DNA of 64,000 nucleotides from an uncultured Bacteroidales bacterium (GCA_902800925.1 CADCGD010000003.1:18684-82683); one strand, 5' to 3'; shown: positions 1 through 9,028, counted from the first letter of the stretch. Program-made: numbers and translations. The notes: generated by a model from the sequence alone, not told the origin.

Positions 1-1799
1 ACACCCTCAGCAATATGGTGGAAGACGACACCACTCATACCACCACCTGATGCTGGCAGACCGGTCTTCTTGATACAGACAATACACGTGTAGCGAGGGT
101 CGTCGGCTGGGAAGTAGCCAGAGAACGACAGCCAATAGCGGGTAACACCTGAATGGTAGCTACCATGCTGGTCTGCAACCTGTGCGGTACCAGTCTTACC
201 AGCCACCTTAAACAGCGGAGAACCTGCTTTTCGTCCTAGACCTTGGCTGACTACATGTTCCAGAATGGTCTGCATGGTCTTGATAGCCTGTGGCTTGGCA
301 ATACGTTCTTTGATGACCTCTGGCTCAAACTCGGCAATGGTCTCACCGTTCTTGACAATCTTCTTGACAAAGCGTGGACGCATCATCTTACCATTGTTGG
401 CGATGGCATTATAAAACGTCACCGTATTGATAGGTGCAATCTGCGTCTCATAACCAATAGACATCCAGGGCAGGGCCGTCTTGCTCCAGTTCTCATACTG
501 GCCACGCTTATTCTTGTGGGGCATGCGGATACGAGGAGGCAGATAACCCACCAATGGCAGTTTCAGGTCTTCATGAATACCAACGCGGTAGAGTCCCTTG
601 ACATAACGCTCAGGCTCCTTGCCATAGAACTTATCAATGACATGACTGACACCGATATTTGAACTGACCTCCAGCGTACGGGCTACATTGATATCGCCAT
701 AGCCACCACGACGCCAGTTATGGTCTTTCATCCAACGGCCGTGCATTTCCTGAACACCACTACCCGTATGGATGACATAGCTGGTGTCCACAACAGCATC
801 GTCGAGGGCCACAAGGAATGAGGCGACTTTGAATACGGAACCAGGCTCGCAACGATAGCTGATAGCACTGTTCACGGCCTCTGCATATTGGTAGTTTTCA
901 GGACTGTCACCCATGCGCATCATATTGACAATAGCCTTCACGTCACCCGTCTTCACTTCCATGAGGATAGCAACACCCATCTCACCATTGACGAGTTTCA
1001 GCTCGTCTATCAATGCACGTTCAGCGATATCCTGCATGTTGACATCGATGGTAGTGACAATATCGGCGCCATCGACAGGCAGCATGACAGGGATATTCAT
1101 GTACTTATTAAGCACCTTACGACGACCCGTGATACCTGGTGTACCACGCAGGATAGAGTCGTACGACATCTCCAAACCGAAGTAAGCAGAGTCCTTGGCA
1201 CCGAACAAACCGCCAATGGTACGCTTAGCCAGCGAACCGAAGGGGCGGTTGCGCGAGTTATAGATTTCCTCCGTAAAGCCACTCTTGTTCTTCGACATAT
1301 TGAAGAAGGGGAGTTGCTTCACCTCCATATAGGTATTGTAGTCGATGCGCTTCGGCCAGATATTCCACCAGCGGGAACCCATCTTCTGCTGACCAGTCTT
1401 CTTGTCGTACACCATCTTGTGGCGACCTTCCTCCAAATTGGCCTTGAACTCCTCGGCCGTACGCGTGGGGAATATACGGTGTAGTCCCTCACAGACAGAA
1501 TCCACCTTGTCCAACCATAACGAGTCGTCCTCGAAGGCAGAAGCCTGGAAGTCCATAAAGATTTTATATTCCGGTATCGAGCTGGCCATCAACTGACCAT
1601 CACTGCTGAGGATATTGCCACGGTTAGGTTTCACTACCACACTATCTCGCTTCAAACGACCTGCCACCTCTGTCCAGTACTGCTTCTTGGCAGTCATGAT
1701 ATAGAAGGCTTTGCCGATGACAGCAAAACCAATAAGCGTCAGCACTAAGGCTATAGCCATGTAGCGCGGCATCACTTTATCATTGTCAAACTTGCTCAT
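1..1799 (-). CDS. ftsI: Division-specific penicillin-binding protein (FtsI/PBP3 type), 3' end outside window
   Basis: Class B penicillin-binding transpeptidase that cross-links septal peptidoglycan. My reverse-strand translation from the ATG at 1799 gives a short cytoplasmic N-terminus (MSKFDNDKVMPRYM), one transmembrane helix and a PBP dimerisation domain. The transpeptidase motifs follow in order: SVFK (active-site SxxK, within CEPGSVFKVASF), SSN (in EVSSNIGVSH) and KTGT (in AGKTGTAQVAD). The reading frame is still open at base 1, so the C-terminus is missing. The start overlaps the ftsL stop as ATGA, indicating translational coupling as the fourth gene of a mraZ-rsmH-ftsL-ftsI cluster. The three catalytic motifs and the cluster order make the assignment firm. 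Confidence 0.95.
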   Translation of the reverse strand, partial: MSKFDNDKVMPRYMAIALVLTLIGFAVIGKAFYIMTAKKQYWTEVAGRLKRDSVVVKPNRGNILSSDGQLMASSIPEYKIFMDFQASAFEDDSLWLDKVDSVCEGLHRIFPTRTAEEFKANLEEGRHKMVYDKKTGQQKMGSRWWNIWPKRIDYNTYMEVKQLPFFNMSKNKSGFTEEIYNSRNRPFGSLAKRTIGGLFGAKDSAYFGLEMSYDSILRGTPGITGRRKVLNKYMNIPVMLPVDGADIVTTIDVNMQDIAERALIDELKLVNGEMGVAILMEVKTGDVKAIVNMMRMGDSPENYQYAEAVNSAISYRCEPGSVFKVASFLVALDDAVVDTSYVIHTGSGVQEMHGRWMKDHNWRRGGYGDINVARTLEVSSNIGVSHVIDKFYGKEPERYVKGLYRVGIHEDLKLPLVGYLPPRIRMPHKNKRGQYENWSKTALPWMSIGYETQIAPINTVTFYNAIANNGKMMRPRFVKKIVKNGETIAEFEPEVIKERIAKPQAIKTMQTILEHVVSQGLGRKAGSPLFKVAGKTGTAQVADQHGSYHSGVTRYWLSFSGYFPADDPRYTCIVCIKKTGLPASGGGMSGVVFHHIAEG

Positions 1800-2263
1800 T
1801 CTGGTACTTCTATGATATAGGGTGGCTGGTCTGCCTGGTGAAGCAGCGAATCATTATTCTGTTTCAATATCTCTAAGACGTGACTCTCACGACACTTCTC
1901 TGTCAATCGACTCGACGAACTCAACGCCCTGAACTTGGCATCCTTCAACTGCTGTTCCATCTTGTCAATAGTCAACATATCTTGCTGACACTGATAACGG
2001 AAAGCAACATAGACCGTTGAAAAGGCGACAATCAGCACAAACAGCCAGATTTGTGAACGTACCATCTCCGAAGTCAGCAAGTCACCACCAAGGATGGTAC
2101 GCAGATTCAGTTGGGACGAAGGCTTAGGGTCTTCCTCACTCACCGTTTCCTTAATCTTCTTCAGCGTCTCCTTCAGGTCGCTCTCACCCTGACCTTTCTC
2201 ATCGGCCTTCACAGGTGCCTCACCCTCTTGGATAAGCTCTTCTTGTATCTTTTCGTCAGCCAT
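1796..2263 (-). CDS. ftsL: FtsL-like division protein
   Basis: A 155-residue bitopic membrane protein between rsmH and ftsI, the standard position of ftsL. It has a long acidic, charged cytoplasmic N-terminus (about 75 residues, rich in E/K), one hydrophobic segment (IWLFVLIVAFSTVYVAF, about residues 91-107) and a short periplasmic coiled-coil-like C-terminus (DKMEQQLKDAKFRALSSSS). FtsL scaffolds FtsQ/FtsB and the FtsW-FtsI synthase at the septum. Sequence conservation in this family is low, so the call rests on topology and synteny. The N-terminal extension is longer than in proteobacterial FtsL but is what I would expect in Bacteroidetes. The stop overlaps the ftsI start by ATGA. Confidence 0.8.
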   Translation of the reverse strand: MADEKIQEELIQEGEAPVKADEKGQGESDLKETLKKIKETVSEEDPKPSSQLNLRTILGGDLLTSEMVRSQIWLFVLIVAFSTVYVAFRYQCQQDMLTIDKMEQQLKDAKFRALSSSSRLTEKCRESHVLEILKQNNDSLLHQADQPPYIIEVPE

Positions 2264-2272
2264 ATATCTCTG

Positions 2273-3181
2273 TTAAATTCTTTCTGCGATGCGGAGCTTG
2301 GCACTACGACTGCGCGGATTCTCCGTCTGCTCTTGTTCACTAGGCACTGTCACTTTGTTGACAGATTTGAAGGGCGAATGAAAACGTCCGAAAAAATCCT
2401 GTTCTACCCTGCCCTCTGCATTACCTGATTTCATCACGTTTTTCACGATGCGGTCTTCCAGCGAATGATAGGTGATAACGCTCAGTCGTCCACCTTCTCT
2501 TAGCAAACAAGTAGCACCCTTCAGCATCTCACGCAAGGCATCCATCTCGTGGTTCACTTCAATGCGCAGTGCCTGATAGATCTTTGCCATGTCTTTCTTC
2601 CACTGGCTGTTGGGACTGTCCACATGGATACCCAGCACTTGCAACAACTGACCTGTCGTCTCTATGCGTTCCTGTTGGCGGGCCTTCACAATGGCTCTTG
2701 CAATACGGCGGGCGTCTTTCAGTTCTCCATAGAGATAGAAAACATCTGCCAACTGCTCTTCAGTATAGTCGTTCAGCACTTCAGCAGCGGTCTTACCAGC
2801 GCGATTGTTCATACGCATATCCAAAGGGGCATCAAAGCGGAAAGAGAATCCGCGTGTTTCGTCATCGAAATGGTGACTCGACACGCCCAAATCAGCCAGC
2901 AATCCGTCAATATGCTCCACACCATAGTACTGCATCCAGTTCTCTATATATCTAAAGTTGCTGCGTACGAAGGTAAATCTATCATCGTTAACGATATTTT
3001 TTTCAGCATCGGCATCTTGGTCAAAACTATACAGATGACCTTTGGCTCCCAGTCGTGAGAGTATCTCCTTGGAGTGACCGCCACCACCGAAGGTAACATC
3101 CACATAAACGCCATCGGGCTGGATATCCAGTCCGTCAACGCTCTCCCTGAGGAGAACAGGAATGTGGTATATCGACTCCAT
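2273..3181 (-). CDS. rsmH: 16S rRNA (cytosine(1402)-N4)-methyltransferase RsmH
   Basis: A 302-residue SAM-dependent methyltransferase that modifies N4 of C1402 in the 16S rRNA P-site region. The N-terminus YHIPVLLRESVDGL and the SAM-binding loop DVTFGGGGHSKEIL (about residues 28-41) are typical of the family. Further family signatures are DGLLADLGVSSHHFD, RGFSFRFDAPLDMRM and, near the C-terminus, SYHSLEDRIVK. Length matches the family. It sits 18 bp downstream of mraZ and 9 bp upstream of ftsL in the dcw cluster, and is presumably transcribed from the mraZ promoter. Confidence 0.97.
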   Translation of the reverse strand: MESIYHIPVLLRESVDGLDIQPDGVYVDVTFGGGGHSKEILSRLGAKGHLYSFDQDADAEKNIVNDDRFTFVRSNFRYIENWMQYYGVEHIDGLLADLGVSSHHFDDETRGFSFRFDAPLDMRMNNRAGKTAAEVLNDYTEEQLADVFYLYGELKDARRIARAIVKARQQERIETTGQLLQVLGIHVDSPNSQWKKDMAKIYQALRIEVNHEMDALREMLKGATCLLREGGRLSVITYHSLEDRIVKNVMKSGNAEGRVEQDFFGRFHSPFKSVNKVTVPSEQEQTENPRSRSAKLRIAERI

Positions 3182-3199
3182 TTATAATTTTATGGTTTT

Positions 3200-3670
3200 T
3201 TATTTACCAATGTTAGCCGCTTCTTCCTCCACAGCCATCAGCTCCTCCAACGCCTCACCGAATTCCTCGGGATTCATCTGGTGCTGCTCTGCCTGCTGAC
3301 AACTCCATATCTCTATCGTATCGCCCATGCCCACGAATTTCACATCCTGATCGATATCTGCCATACGCAGATAACGCTTGGGCACAAGGAAACGACCATT
3401 ACCATCGAGTGTCAACAGTTCAACCTCGCTTACGAACTGACGGAACACCTGTTGGTGCTGCTTGTTCCAACGGTTCAAGCGCTGACGTAAGGCATCCATC
3501 TGTTCATTCCACACGCTTTCAGGGTAGAGCACAAGGCAAGGCTGAAAAACATCCTTGCGCAACACCAAACGTTCTTCACCCCCTGCTTGCAGTATTTTAC
3601 GGAATACTGCGGGCAGGAAAGCGCGTCCCTTGGCGTCCATTTTGGCTTCTATATTACCTAAAAATCGCAT
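3200..3670 (-). CDS. mraZ: Transcriptional regulator MraZ
   Basis: First gene of the division/cell-wall cluster, 156 residues. The two AbrB-like swapped-hairpin repeats are visible: FLGNIEAKMDAKGRAFLPA at the N-terminus and a second copy around ELLTLDGNGRFLVPKRYL (about residues 83-100). In other bacteria MraZ binds repeats upstream of its own gene and controls the dcw operon. A TACCTTTG -7 box lies at 3701-3708 on the same strand, about 30 bp before the start codon. I did not find an obvious set of TGGGN repeats upstream, so autoregulation is inferred from the family only. Confidence 0.95.
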   Translation of the reverse strand: MRFLGNIEAKMDAKGRAFLPAVFRKILQAGGEERLVLRKDVFQPCLVLYPESVWNEQMDALRQRLNRWNKQHQQVFRQFVSEVELLTLDGNGRFLVPKRYLRMADIDQDVKFVGMGDTIEIWSCQQAEQHQMNPEEFGEALEELMAVEEEAANIGK

Positions 3671-3700
3671 GCGTACTTATATAAAAACTAGTTTCGGATG

Positions 3701-3708
3701 CAAAGGTA
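3701..3708 (-). promoter_or_regulatory. Predicted -7 box of the mraZ/dcw operon
   Basis: TACCTTTG on the minus strand matches the Bacteroidetes -7 consensus TAnnTTTG, about 30 bp upstream of the mraZ ATG. No clear TTTG -33 box is visible at the usual 19-21 bp spacing. Confidence 0.6.
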
Positions 3709-3823
3709 TACAATTTCCTCCACAATCCCCCACTTTTCCCCACATTTTTACGTGAAAAGATGCAAAAGATTGCTTATTTGCGCAAATTTTCTTTAAAAGT
3801 GCAGTTTTTAGAACATTTTTCCG

Positions 3824-3831
3824 TATATTTG
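3824..3831 (+). promoter_or_regulatory. Predicted -7 box of the glsA-led operon
   Basis: TATATTTG fits the Bacteroidetes -7 consensus and lies 26 bp before the glsA ATG at 3858. A T-rich tract (about 3805-3809) precedes it at a shorter distance than the canonical -33 box. This 187-bp gap is the divergent control region between mraZ and glsA. Confidence 0.6.
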
Positions 3832-3857
3832 CATGCCATTAGTGCGAACAGAGAGAA

Positions 3858-4682
3858 ATGGGACAGATAACAGAGAAGACTATCGACATCGACAGTATCC
3901 TGAAAAACAAGATGGGAACCAAGGCAAAATGGGTTCCACGTCCTTTGGTGTCATGGCTCAAGCATATTGCCCACCAGGATCAGGTAAACGCCTTCCTTTG
4001 GGAGTCGCGCGACAAGGTGGGCACACCTTGGCTAGAGGCTTGCGTGGATTATTTGGAAATGACACTTGAGGTAGAAGGCAAGGAGAACCTGCCCGACCCT
4101 GCCGACGGACGTCTTTACACCTTCGTATCTAACCATCCTTTGGGCGGTGAAGACGGTGTGGCATTGGGCGCACTCATTGGGCGACATTACGACTCTCGCT
4201 TCCGCTATTTGGTCAACGACTTGCTGATGTACTTGCCGGGACTCGCTCCACTGTGCATTCCCATCAACAAGACCGGCAAGGCCAGCCGCAACTTCCCTGC
4301 TATGGTGGAAGCTGGTTTTCAGAGCGACAACCACATGCTGATGTTCCCTGCAGGACTCTGCTCTCGCCGCCATGATGGTGTGATTCGCGACATTCCCTGG
4401 AAAAAGACATTCATCTCAAAGAGTGTTGAATACCAGCGCGACGTAGTTCCCATCCACTTCGGTGGACAGAACTCCAGCTTCTTCTATCGTCTGGCAAACT
4501 TCTCCGATCGTTTCCTACCATTCAACTTAGCTATGCTGTATTTGGTCGATGAAATGTATAAAAATGTAGGAAAGACGTTCCGCGTTGCTATAGGCAAACC
4601 CATCCCTTGGCAAACCTTCGACAAGAGCAAAAGTCCGATGGAATGGGCAAAATATGTGCAAGACATCGTCTATTCTCTTTAA
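3858..4682 (+). CDS. glsA: GlsA-like O-acyltransferase of glycine lipid synthesis (PlsC/LPLAT family)
   Basis: A 274-residue lysophospholipid-acyltransferase-like protein. The motif FVSNHPLGGEDGVALG (about residues 89-104) is the acyltransferase block; here H and D are separated by five residues (H-PLGGE-D) instead of the usual HX4D. A second block, FPAGLCSRRHDG (about residues 165-176), corresponds to the substrate-binding FPEGxxS region. In Bacteroides thetaiotaomicron an O-acyltransferase of this type (GlsA) works with the N-acyltransferase GlsB to make glycine (and serine-glycine) lipids. The next gene, 28 bp downstream, is GlsB-like, which supports this role over a general PlsC. First gene of a seven-gene run on the plus strand. 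Confidence 0.8.
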   Translation: MGQITEKTIDIDSILKNKMGTKAKWVPRPLVSWLKHIAHQDQVNAFLWESRDKVGTPWLEACVDYLEMTLEVEGKENLPDPADGRLYTFVSNHPLGGEDGVALGALIGRHYDSRFRYLVNDLLMYLPGLAPLCIPINKTGKASRNFPAMVEAGFQSDNHMLMFPAGLCSRRHDGVIRDIPWKKTFISKSVEYQRDVVPIHFGGQNSSFFYRLANFSDRFLPFNLAMLYLVDEMYKNVGKTFRVAIGKPIPWQTFDKSKSPMEWAKYVQDIVYSL

Positions 4683-4710
4683 TCATAAAAAAACTTAACT
4701 CACAACTATA

Positions 4711-5703
4711 ATGGAACAACCGATTATCCAGCCCATCTCAAAGGAAGTACTTAAGAGCGAGCTCACTCCCGACAAGCAGTTGCGCATGACCAACAAGAGC
4801 AACAACAAGATTTATGTCGTCACGGCACATAATGCACCCAACGTGATGCAAGAAATTGGCCGACTGCGTGAGATTGCTTTCCGTGAGGCTGGCGGAGGTA
4901 CTGGCAAAGAGGTCGACATCGACGAATTCGACATTTGCGAGAACTGTTACAAACAGCTCATCGTCTGGAATCCAGAAGAAGAAGAGATTATCGGTGGATA
5001 CCGTTATTTATGTGGAACAGATTGGGATTACGACGAGAAAGGCCAACCCATCCTAGCTACGAGCCACATGTTCCATTTCTCCGAGCATTTTATTAAGGAC
5101 TATGCACCTTGGACCATCGAACTCGGGCGTTCTTTTGTCTCTCTTCCCTATCAAAGTTCACGAATGGGTGCCAAAAGTCTGTTTGCACTAGACAACCTGT
5201 GGGATGGACTTGGAGCACTAACGGTTATCAAGCCCAATGTAAAATACTACTTTGGAAAGATGACGATGTATCCTAGTTACATCCGCAAAGGACGCGACAT
5301 GATTCTCTACTTCCTCCAAAAATATTTCGACGACAAAGAGAACCTCATTATTCCGATGAAACCACTGGAAATAGAAACAGACGCCACCGAGTTGGCAGCA
5401 CTTTTCTGCGGTAACGACTTTAAGGAAGACTATAAGATCTTAAATGGTGAAATTCGCAAATTAGGCTATAACATCCCACCACTGGTCAACGCCTACATGG
5501 GACTGTCACCAACAATGAAGTTGTTTGGCACAGCTATCAACTATGGGTTTGGTGACGTAGAAGAAACAGGTATACTGATAGCCATTGATGAAATCTTCGA
5601 AGAAAAGCGCAAACGCCATATCGACTCCTTCATCCATGAGCATCGCAACGAACTGAAGCTGACATCAGGTGCCAATAAAATCATCTATAAGGATAAGGAA
5701 TAG
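4711..5703 (+). CDS. glsB: GlsB-like N-acyltransferase of glycine lipid synthesis (GNAT/OlsB family)
   Basis: A 330-residue protein, often labelled hemolysin-like, with a GNAT fold resembling OlsB. Conserved blocks are IGRLREIAFREAGGGTGKEVDIDEFD (about residues 50-75), IIGGYRYLCGTDWD and IELGRSFVSLPYQ (about 135-147). The family N-acylates an amino acid, glycine in Bacteroides, using acyl-ACP. The product would be acylated again by the adjacent GlsA-like enzyme. It lies 28 bp after glsA and 6 bp before the HprK-like kinase gene, so it is very probably co-transcribed with both. The residual doubt is whether the head group is glycine or another amino acid. Confidence 0.8.
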   Translation: MEQPIIQPISKEVLKSELTPDKQLRMTNKSNNKIYVVTAHNAPNVMQEIGRLREIAFREAGGGTGKEVDIDEFDICENCYKQLIVWNPEEEEIIGGYRYLCGTDWDYDEKGQPILATSHMFHFSEHFIKDYAPWTIELGRSFVSLPYQSSRMGAKSLFALDNLWDGLGALTVIKPNVKYYFGKMTMYPSYIRKGRDMILYFLQKYFDDKENLIIPMKPLEIETDATELAALFCGNDFKEDYKILNGEIRKLGYNIPPLVNAYMGLSPTMKLFGTAINYGFGDVEETGILIAIDEIFEEKRKRHIDSFIHEHRNELKLTSGANKIIYKDKE

Positions 5704-5709
5704 GCTAGA

Positions 5710-6573
5710 ATGAAGCATTACTACAAAGTCGCAGAACACGTATTCTCGGTAGACATACCCGAAGAGTCCTCTCTTCTCGATGAAATGGGGCAATATGCTC
5801 CATTTTCTGTCAACGAGAGCGACCATGTAGTTTTCTCACTACGTCTCGTTGAAAAGGACGATTTCCCACAGACCGACGATATCATCACAGAGATGAATCA
5901 GGACGATGACGGTTCACAGATTCTGGCAGGTCTACTGAACGGGAAACCATACTTTGAGTTCCAGCTATGGGGGCGTTGTGCTGCACGCATGATTACGGAC
6001 GACCTTTACCAGCATGCTGACGTCCTGTTGGTCGACGAGCCGTTGTTTGGCATTAATAATGCTCTGATGGTGATGTACGCCTTGTCAACGGCCAATCTGC
6101 AAACAGCCCTTTTCCACTCTTCCGTCGTCAGTTGTGCTGGCTACGGCTACATGTTCTTAGGCAAGAGCGGCACAGGAAAGAGTACGCATTCTAGCCTGTG
6201 GCTCAAGCACGTCGGCGCTACCGAACTGGTCAACGACGACAATCCTGTAGTACGCCGAATGTCCGATGGATTCTATGTTTTTGGTTCTCCTTGGAGTGGC
6301 AAAACACCATGCTATCGCAATGTGCGCTATCCGTTAGGCGGTGTTGTCCAACTGAGTCAGGCACCTTACAATAAAATACAACGTCTGAGTCCTCTCATGG
6401 CCTATGCAGCGTTGGTACCATCCATCTCTGGCAAGCGTTGGGACAAACAGGTAGCTGAGGGACTCCACGAAACCGAGGATATGATGGCTGGCGAAGTAGA
6501 TGTTTGGCACCTGGAATGTCTGCCCGATGCTGATGCTGCCCAGCTTTGTTCTAAAACGATACGTAAGGCATGA
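5710..6573 (+). CDS. HprK-like serine kinase of a peptide/PqqD module
   Basis: A 287-residue P-loop protein. A Walker A motif GKSGTGKST lies around residues 150-158, followed by an acidic block LVNDDNPVVRR and SPWSGKTPCYRN further on. This layout matches the HPr-kinase-like proteins found beside PqqD/RRE proteins in RiPP clusters (for example the lasso-peptide kinases that phosphorylate a precursor C-terminus), not true HprK, whose N-terminal DRTGG domain is absent. The first ~130 residues form a domain I do not recognise. It starts 6 bp after glsB and its stop overlaps the next start as ATGA. Substrate unknown. Confidence 0.7.
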   Translation: MKHYYKVAEHVFSVDIPEESSLLDEMGQYAPFSVNESDHVVFSLRLVEKDDFPQTDDIITEMNQDDDGSQILAGLLNGKPYFEFQLWGRCAARMITDDLYQHADVLLVDEPLFGINNALMVMYALSTANLQTALFHSSVVSCAGYGYMFLGKSGTGKSTHSSLWLKHVGATELVNDDNPVVRRMSDGFYVFGSPWSGKTPCYRNVRYPLGGVVQLSQAPYNKIQRLSPLMAYAALVPSISGKRWDKQVAEGLHETEDMMAGEVDVWHLECLPDADAAQLCSKTIRKA

Positions 6574-7022
6574 ATACCATTTCTGATGACGAGATTATCA
6601 AGAGTGCCATCAAGTTGGTCAACGAAGGCCTACGTGTCACCTTTCCTGTGAAGGGTTATAGCATGCTCCCGTTTATCATTGGCGGCAAGGAGAGTGTTGA
6701 CCTCGTCAAACCTATTGACATACAGGTAGGACATGTCGTACTAGCATGGGTTGAAGGGTGCCGCTACGTGGTGCATCGCATCATTCAGATAGACGGCGAC
6801 AAGGTCGTGCTGATGGGTGATGGCAATATTGCTGGCGTAGAGCACTGCATGCTCAGCGATGTAGCAGCTCTGGCCGTTAACGTCGTCACGCCAAAAGGCA
6901 AACACAACAACCTCTACTCCCCATGGCGCATCAAAGCTAGCCACCTATGGTGGCGACTGCTTCCTATCCGCCGATGGATTCTGGCTATCTATCGAAGAAC
7001 ATGGCTGAAAATCATGTCGTAA
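6570..7022 (+). CDS. S24/S26-family serine peptidase (signal-peptidase-like)
   Basis: A 150-residue protein with the S26-type nucleophile motif KGYSMLPF (Ser31) and a following core GHVVLAWVEGCRYVVHRI ... VLMGDGN, the pattern of signal peptidase I/LexA-like folds. There is no clear N-terminal membrane anchor; the C-terminus is basic and aromatic (HLWWRLLPIRRWILAIYRR) and could associate with the membrane. Genes of this type sit next to PqqD and HprK-like proteins in Bacteroidetes and may act as leader peptidases. The ATGA overlap with the kinase gene indicates translational coupling. Cleavage target unknown. Confidence 0.75.
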   Translation: MNTISDDEIIKSAIKLVNEGLRVTFPVKGYSMLPFIIGGKESVDLVKPIDIQVGHVVLAWVEGCRYVVHRIIQIDGDKVVLMGDGNIAGVEHCMLSDVAALAVNVVTPKGKHNNLYSPWRIKASHLWWRLLPIRRWILAIYRRTWLKIMS

Positions 7023-7069
7023 TATCGGAATATCGTTACATCGAAATATCGAAATCTCGAAACATCGAA
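7022..7069. repeat. Six degenerate 8-bp tandem units between S26 peptidase and pqqD-like genes
   Basis: The gap holds six consecutive octamers: ATATCGGA, ATATCGTT, ACATCGAA, ATATCGAA, ATCTCGAA, ACATCGAA, followed by an A-rich tract and the pqqD-like ATG at 7084. The first base overlaps the upstream stop codon. A second period-8 array is at 56470-56500. Confidence 0.8.
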
Positions 7070-7083
7070 AAAAAAGAAAGAAT

Positions 7084-7359
7084 ATGAAACAAAAAGAAGG
7101 ATTTATACTGCGCACAGTCTGTGGCGAACACGTCATCGTAGCCGAAGGTCTGGGTACCATTGACTTTGGCAAACTCATCAGCCTCAACGAGACGGCTGCC
7201 TGGATATGGAAAAAAGCCGGTGAAATGGGAGATTTTGATATCGATAGTCTTGCAAAAGCACTTTGCGAAGAATACGAAGTCGATGCCCAACAGGCCCACG
7301 ACGACATCACCAAGATGGTTAAGCAGTGGCAGGAACTGGGCATCATAGAAAACTCGTAA
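7084..7359 (+). CDS. PqqD-family peptide-recognition protein (RRE)
   Basis: A 91-residue PqqD-like protein. The signature GKLISLNETAAWIWKKAGE (about residues 30-48) and the C-terminal helix AHDDITKMVKQWQELGII match stand-alone RiPP recognition elements, which bind leader peptides and deliver them to tailoring enzymes. It sits between an S26 peptidase and an ABC exporter and near an HprK-like kinase, as in lasso-like and PqqD-associated clusters. However, no precursor peptide, radical SAM enzyme or transglutaminase-like peptidase is visible nearby, so the bound peptide must be elsewhere or be one of the operon proteins. Confidence 0.85.
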   Translation: MKQKEGFILRTVCGEHVIVAEGLGTIDFGKLISLNETAAWIWKKAGEMGDFDIDSLAKALCEEYEVDAQQAHDDITKMVKQWQELGIIENS

Positions 7360-7384
7360 TTCCTAATTCCAAATTCGTAATTCC

Positions 7385-9013
7385 TTGAAGTACGTCGTCT
7401 GGATCCTACGCAACATGGCAGGCATCAGGTGGAACACCCTGGTCCGTGTCATAGTAGGCATCACCCAAGTGATGCTGGGACTGGTTATGATCTGGTTCAG
7501 CAAGCAGTTCATCGATGTTACCATCCGTACGGGCACCGACCAGGATGTCGTCTTCATGGTGGCTTTGCTTGTCACACTGGTCGTCACAGCTATCCTGCTG
7601 CGCCAGTCCTATTACTACATGTCCACCAAGGCCCATACATACCAGTCCAACAGTATCCGCCTACGTGTATTTAGCAGTTTGTTCCGCCGTCAGATGTATG
7701 AAGACCAACTGCACTCCGGCGATGTCACCTCCCGTCTCTCCAAAGATATCGGTACTGTGGCAGACGTCACCACCTCATTACTTCCACAGTTTGTGGTGAC
7801 GGGCGTACAACTCACTGGTGCTTTCTTGCTGATGTACTCCATGGACAGCCGACTGGCACTAGCGTTATTACTCGTCACCCCCTTCGTTGTGGCTTTCGGC
7901 AAACTCTTCGCTCACCGTTTGCGTGATATGACGCTTGACATTCGCAAACAAGAGAGCACGATCCAGATGCAGGTGCAAGAGGGTATGGAACATAATGCCG
8001 TTTTGCGCTCGTTAGGTAGTGAGCAATGGGTAACCGACCGTCTCAACGATATGCAGGACCAGCTGATGGGACGTGTTTTGCGACGCACACGTTTCACTGT
8101 TGTTTCGCGACTGCTGCTAGCCTTCACCTTCAGTCTGGGCTACCTCATGGCATTTGTGTGGGGTGGTTTACAACTGCGAGCAGGCATCATTACCTTTGGC
8201 GTCATGACCTCGTTCCTCCAGTTGGTAGGACAGATTCAGCACCCCATTCTCAGCATGCTTAATATGATGCCACAATTCTTCTATGCTACGGCAAGCATCG
8301 ACCGTCTGGAGGAACTGACAACAACCCAAGAAACGACAAGTAATACAGCAGAACACCAGATAACGGGTCCTATAGGAATCACAGTGCGTAATGTCTGCTT
8401 TACTTATGCCTCTGGCGACCGTGCCGTGCTGAGTAATTTCTCTCACGACTTCCGTCCGGGCACCAAGACAGCCATCATGGGAGAAACGGGCATCGGTAAG
8501 ACCACACTGTTCCGTCTGATACTGGCATTCATCAAGCCCAATGTCGGTAAAATCGCCATTTTTGGTGACAATCAACAGCCTATTCCAGTTGATGAGCATA
8601 CCCGCAAGCATCTTGTCTTCGTGCCCCAAGGTAACACTTTGATGAGTGGTAGCGTGCGCTACAATCTCCAACTGGCACGTCCAGAGGCCACCGACGACGA
8701 GCTTCATCAGGTACTCCATGTAGCTATGGCCGACTTCGTTTACGACCTGCCCAATGGCATTGACACTCAGTTGGGCGAACGAGGCATCGGACTTAGTGAG
8801 GGCCAGGCCCAGCGCATAGCTATTGCCCGTGGTTTGTTACGTCCCGGCAGCATCTTCCTTCTCGATGAAATCAGTTCTTCTCTCGACGAGCAAACCGAGC
8901 ATGAACTCTTCAGCCGTCTCTTCGACTACTGCCATGACAAAACGATGATCTTCATCACCCACCGTCCCGCTGTCAGCCAGCTCTGCGACGACGTTATCCG
9001 ATTGCAAGAATAG
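7385..9013 (+). CDS. ABC exporter, fused membrane and ATPase domains
   Basis: A 542-residue half-transporter with about six transmembrane helices in residues 1-290 and a nucleotide-binding domain in 320-542. Visible motifs are Walker A GETGIGKTT (about 367-375), a signature LSEGQAQR (about 470; LSGGQ is canonical), Walker B IFLLDEISSSLD and H-loop FITHR. It likely exports the product of the PqqD/peptidase module; no N-terminal C39 peptidase is present, consistent with a separate protease gene. The start is TTG at 7385: an in-frame stop lies at 7364 and the first ATG (7415) would remove residues before the first helix. Part of the glsA-to-MG2 run. Confidence 0.85.
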   Translation: MKYVVWILRNMAGIRWNTLVRVIVGITQVMLGLVMIWFSKQFIDVTIRTGTDQDVVFMVALLVTLVVTAILLRQSYYYMSTKAHTYQSNSIRLRVFSSLFRRQMYEDQLHSGDVTSRLSKDIGTVADVTTSLLPQFVVTGVQLTGAFLLMYSMDSRLALALLLVTPFVVAFGKLFAHRLRDMTLDIRKQESTIQMQVQEGMEHNAVLRSLGSEQWVTDRLNDMQDQLMGRVLRRTRFTVVSRLLLAFTFSLGYLMAFVWGGLQLRAGIITFGVMTSFLQLVGQIQHPILSMLNMMPQFFYATASIDRLEELTTTQETTSNTAEHQITGPIGITVRNVCFTYASGDRAVLSNFSHDFRPGTKTAIMGETGIGKTTLFRLILAFIKPNVGKIAIFGDNQQPIPVDEHTRKHLVFVPQGNTLMSGSVRYNLQLARPEATDDELHQVLHVAMADFVYDLPNGIDTQLGERGIGLSEGQAQRIAIARGLLRPGSIFLLDEISSSLDEQTEHELFSRLFDYCHDKTMIFITHRPAVSQLCDDVIRLQE

Positions 9014-9028
9014 TAATTACAAATATTG

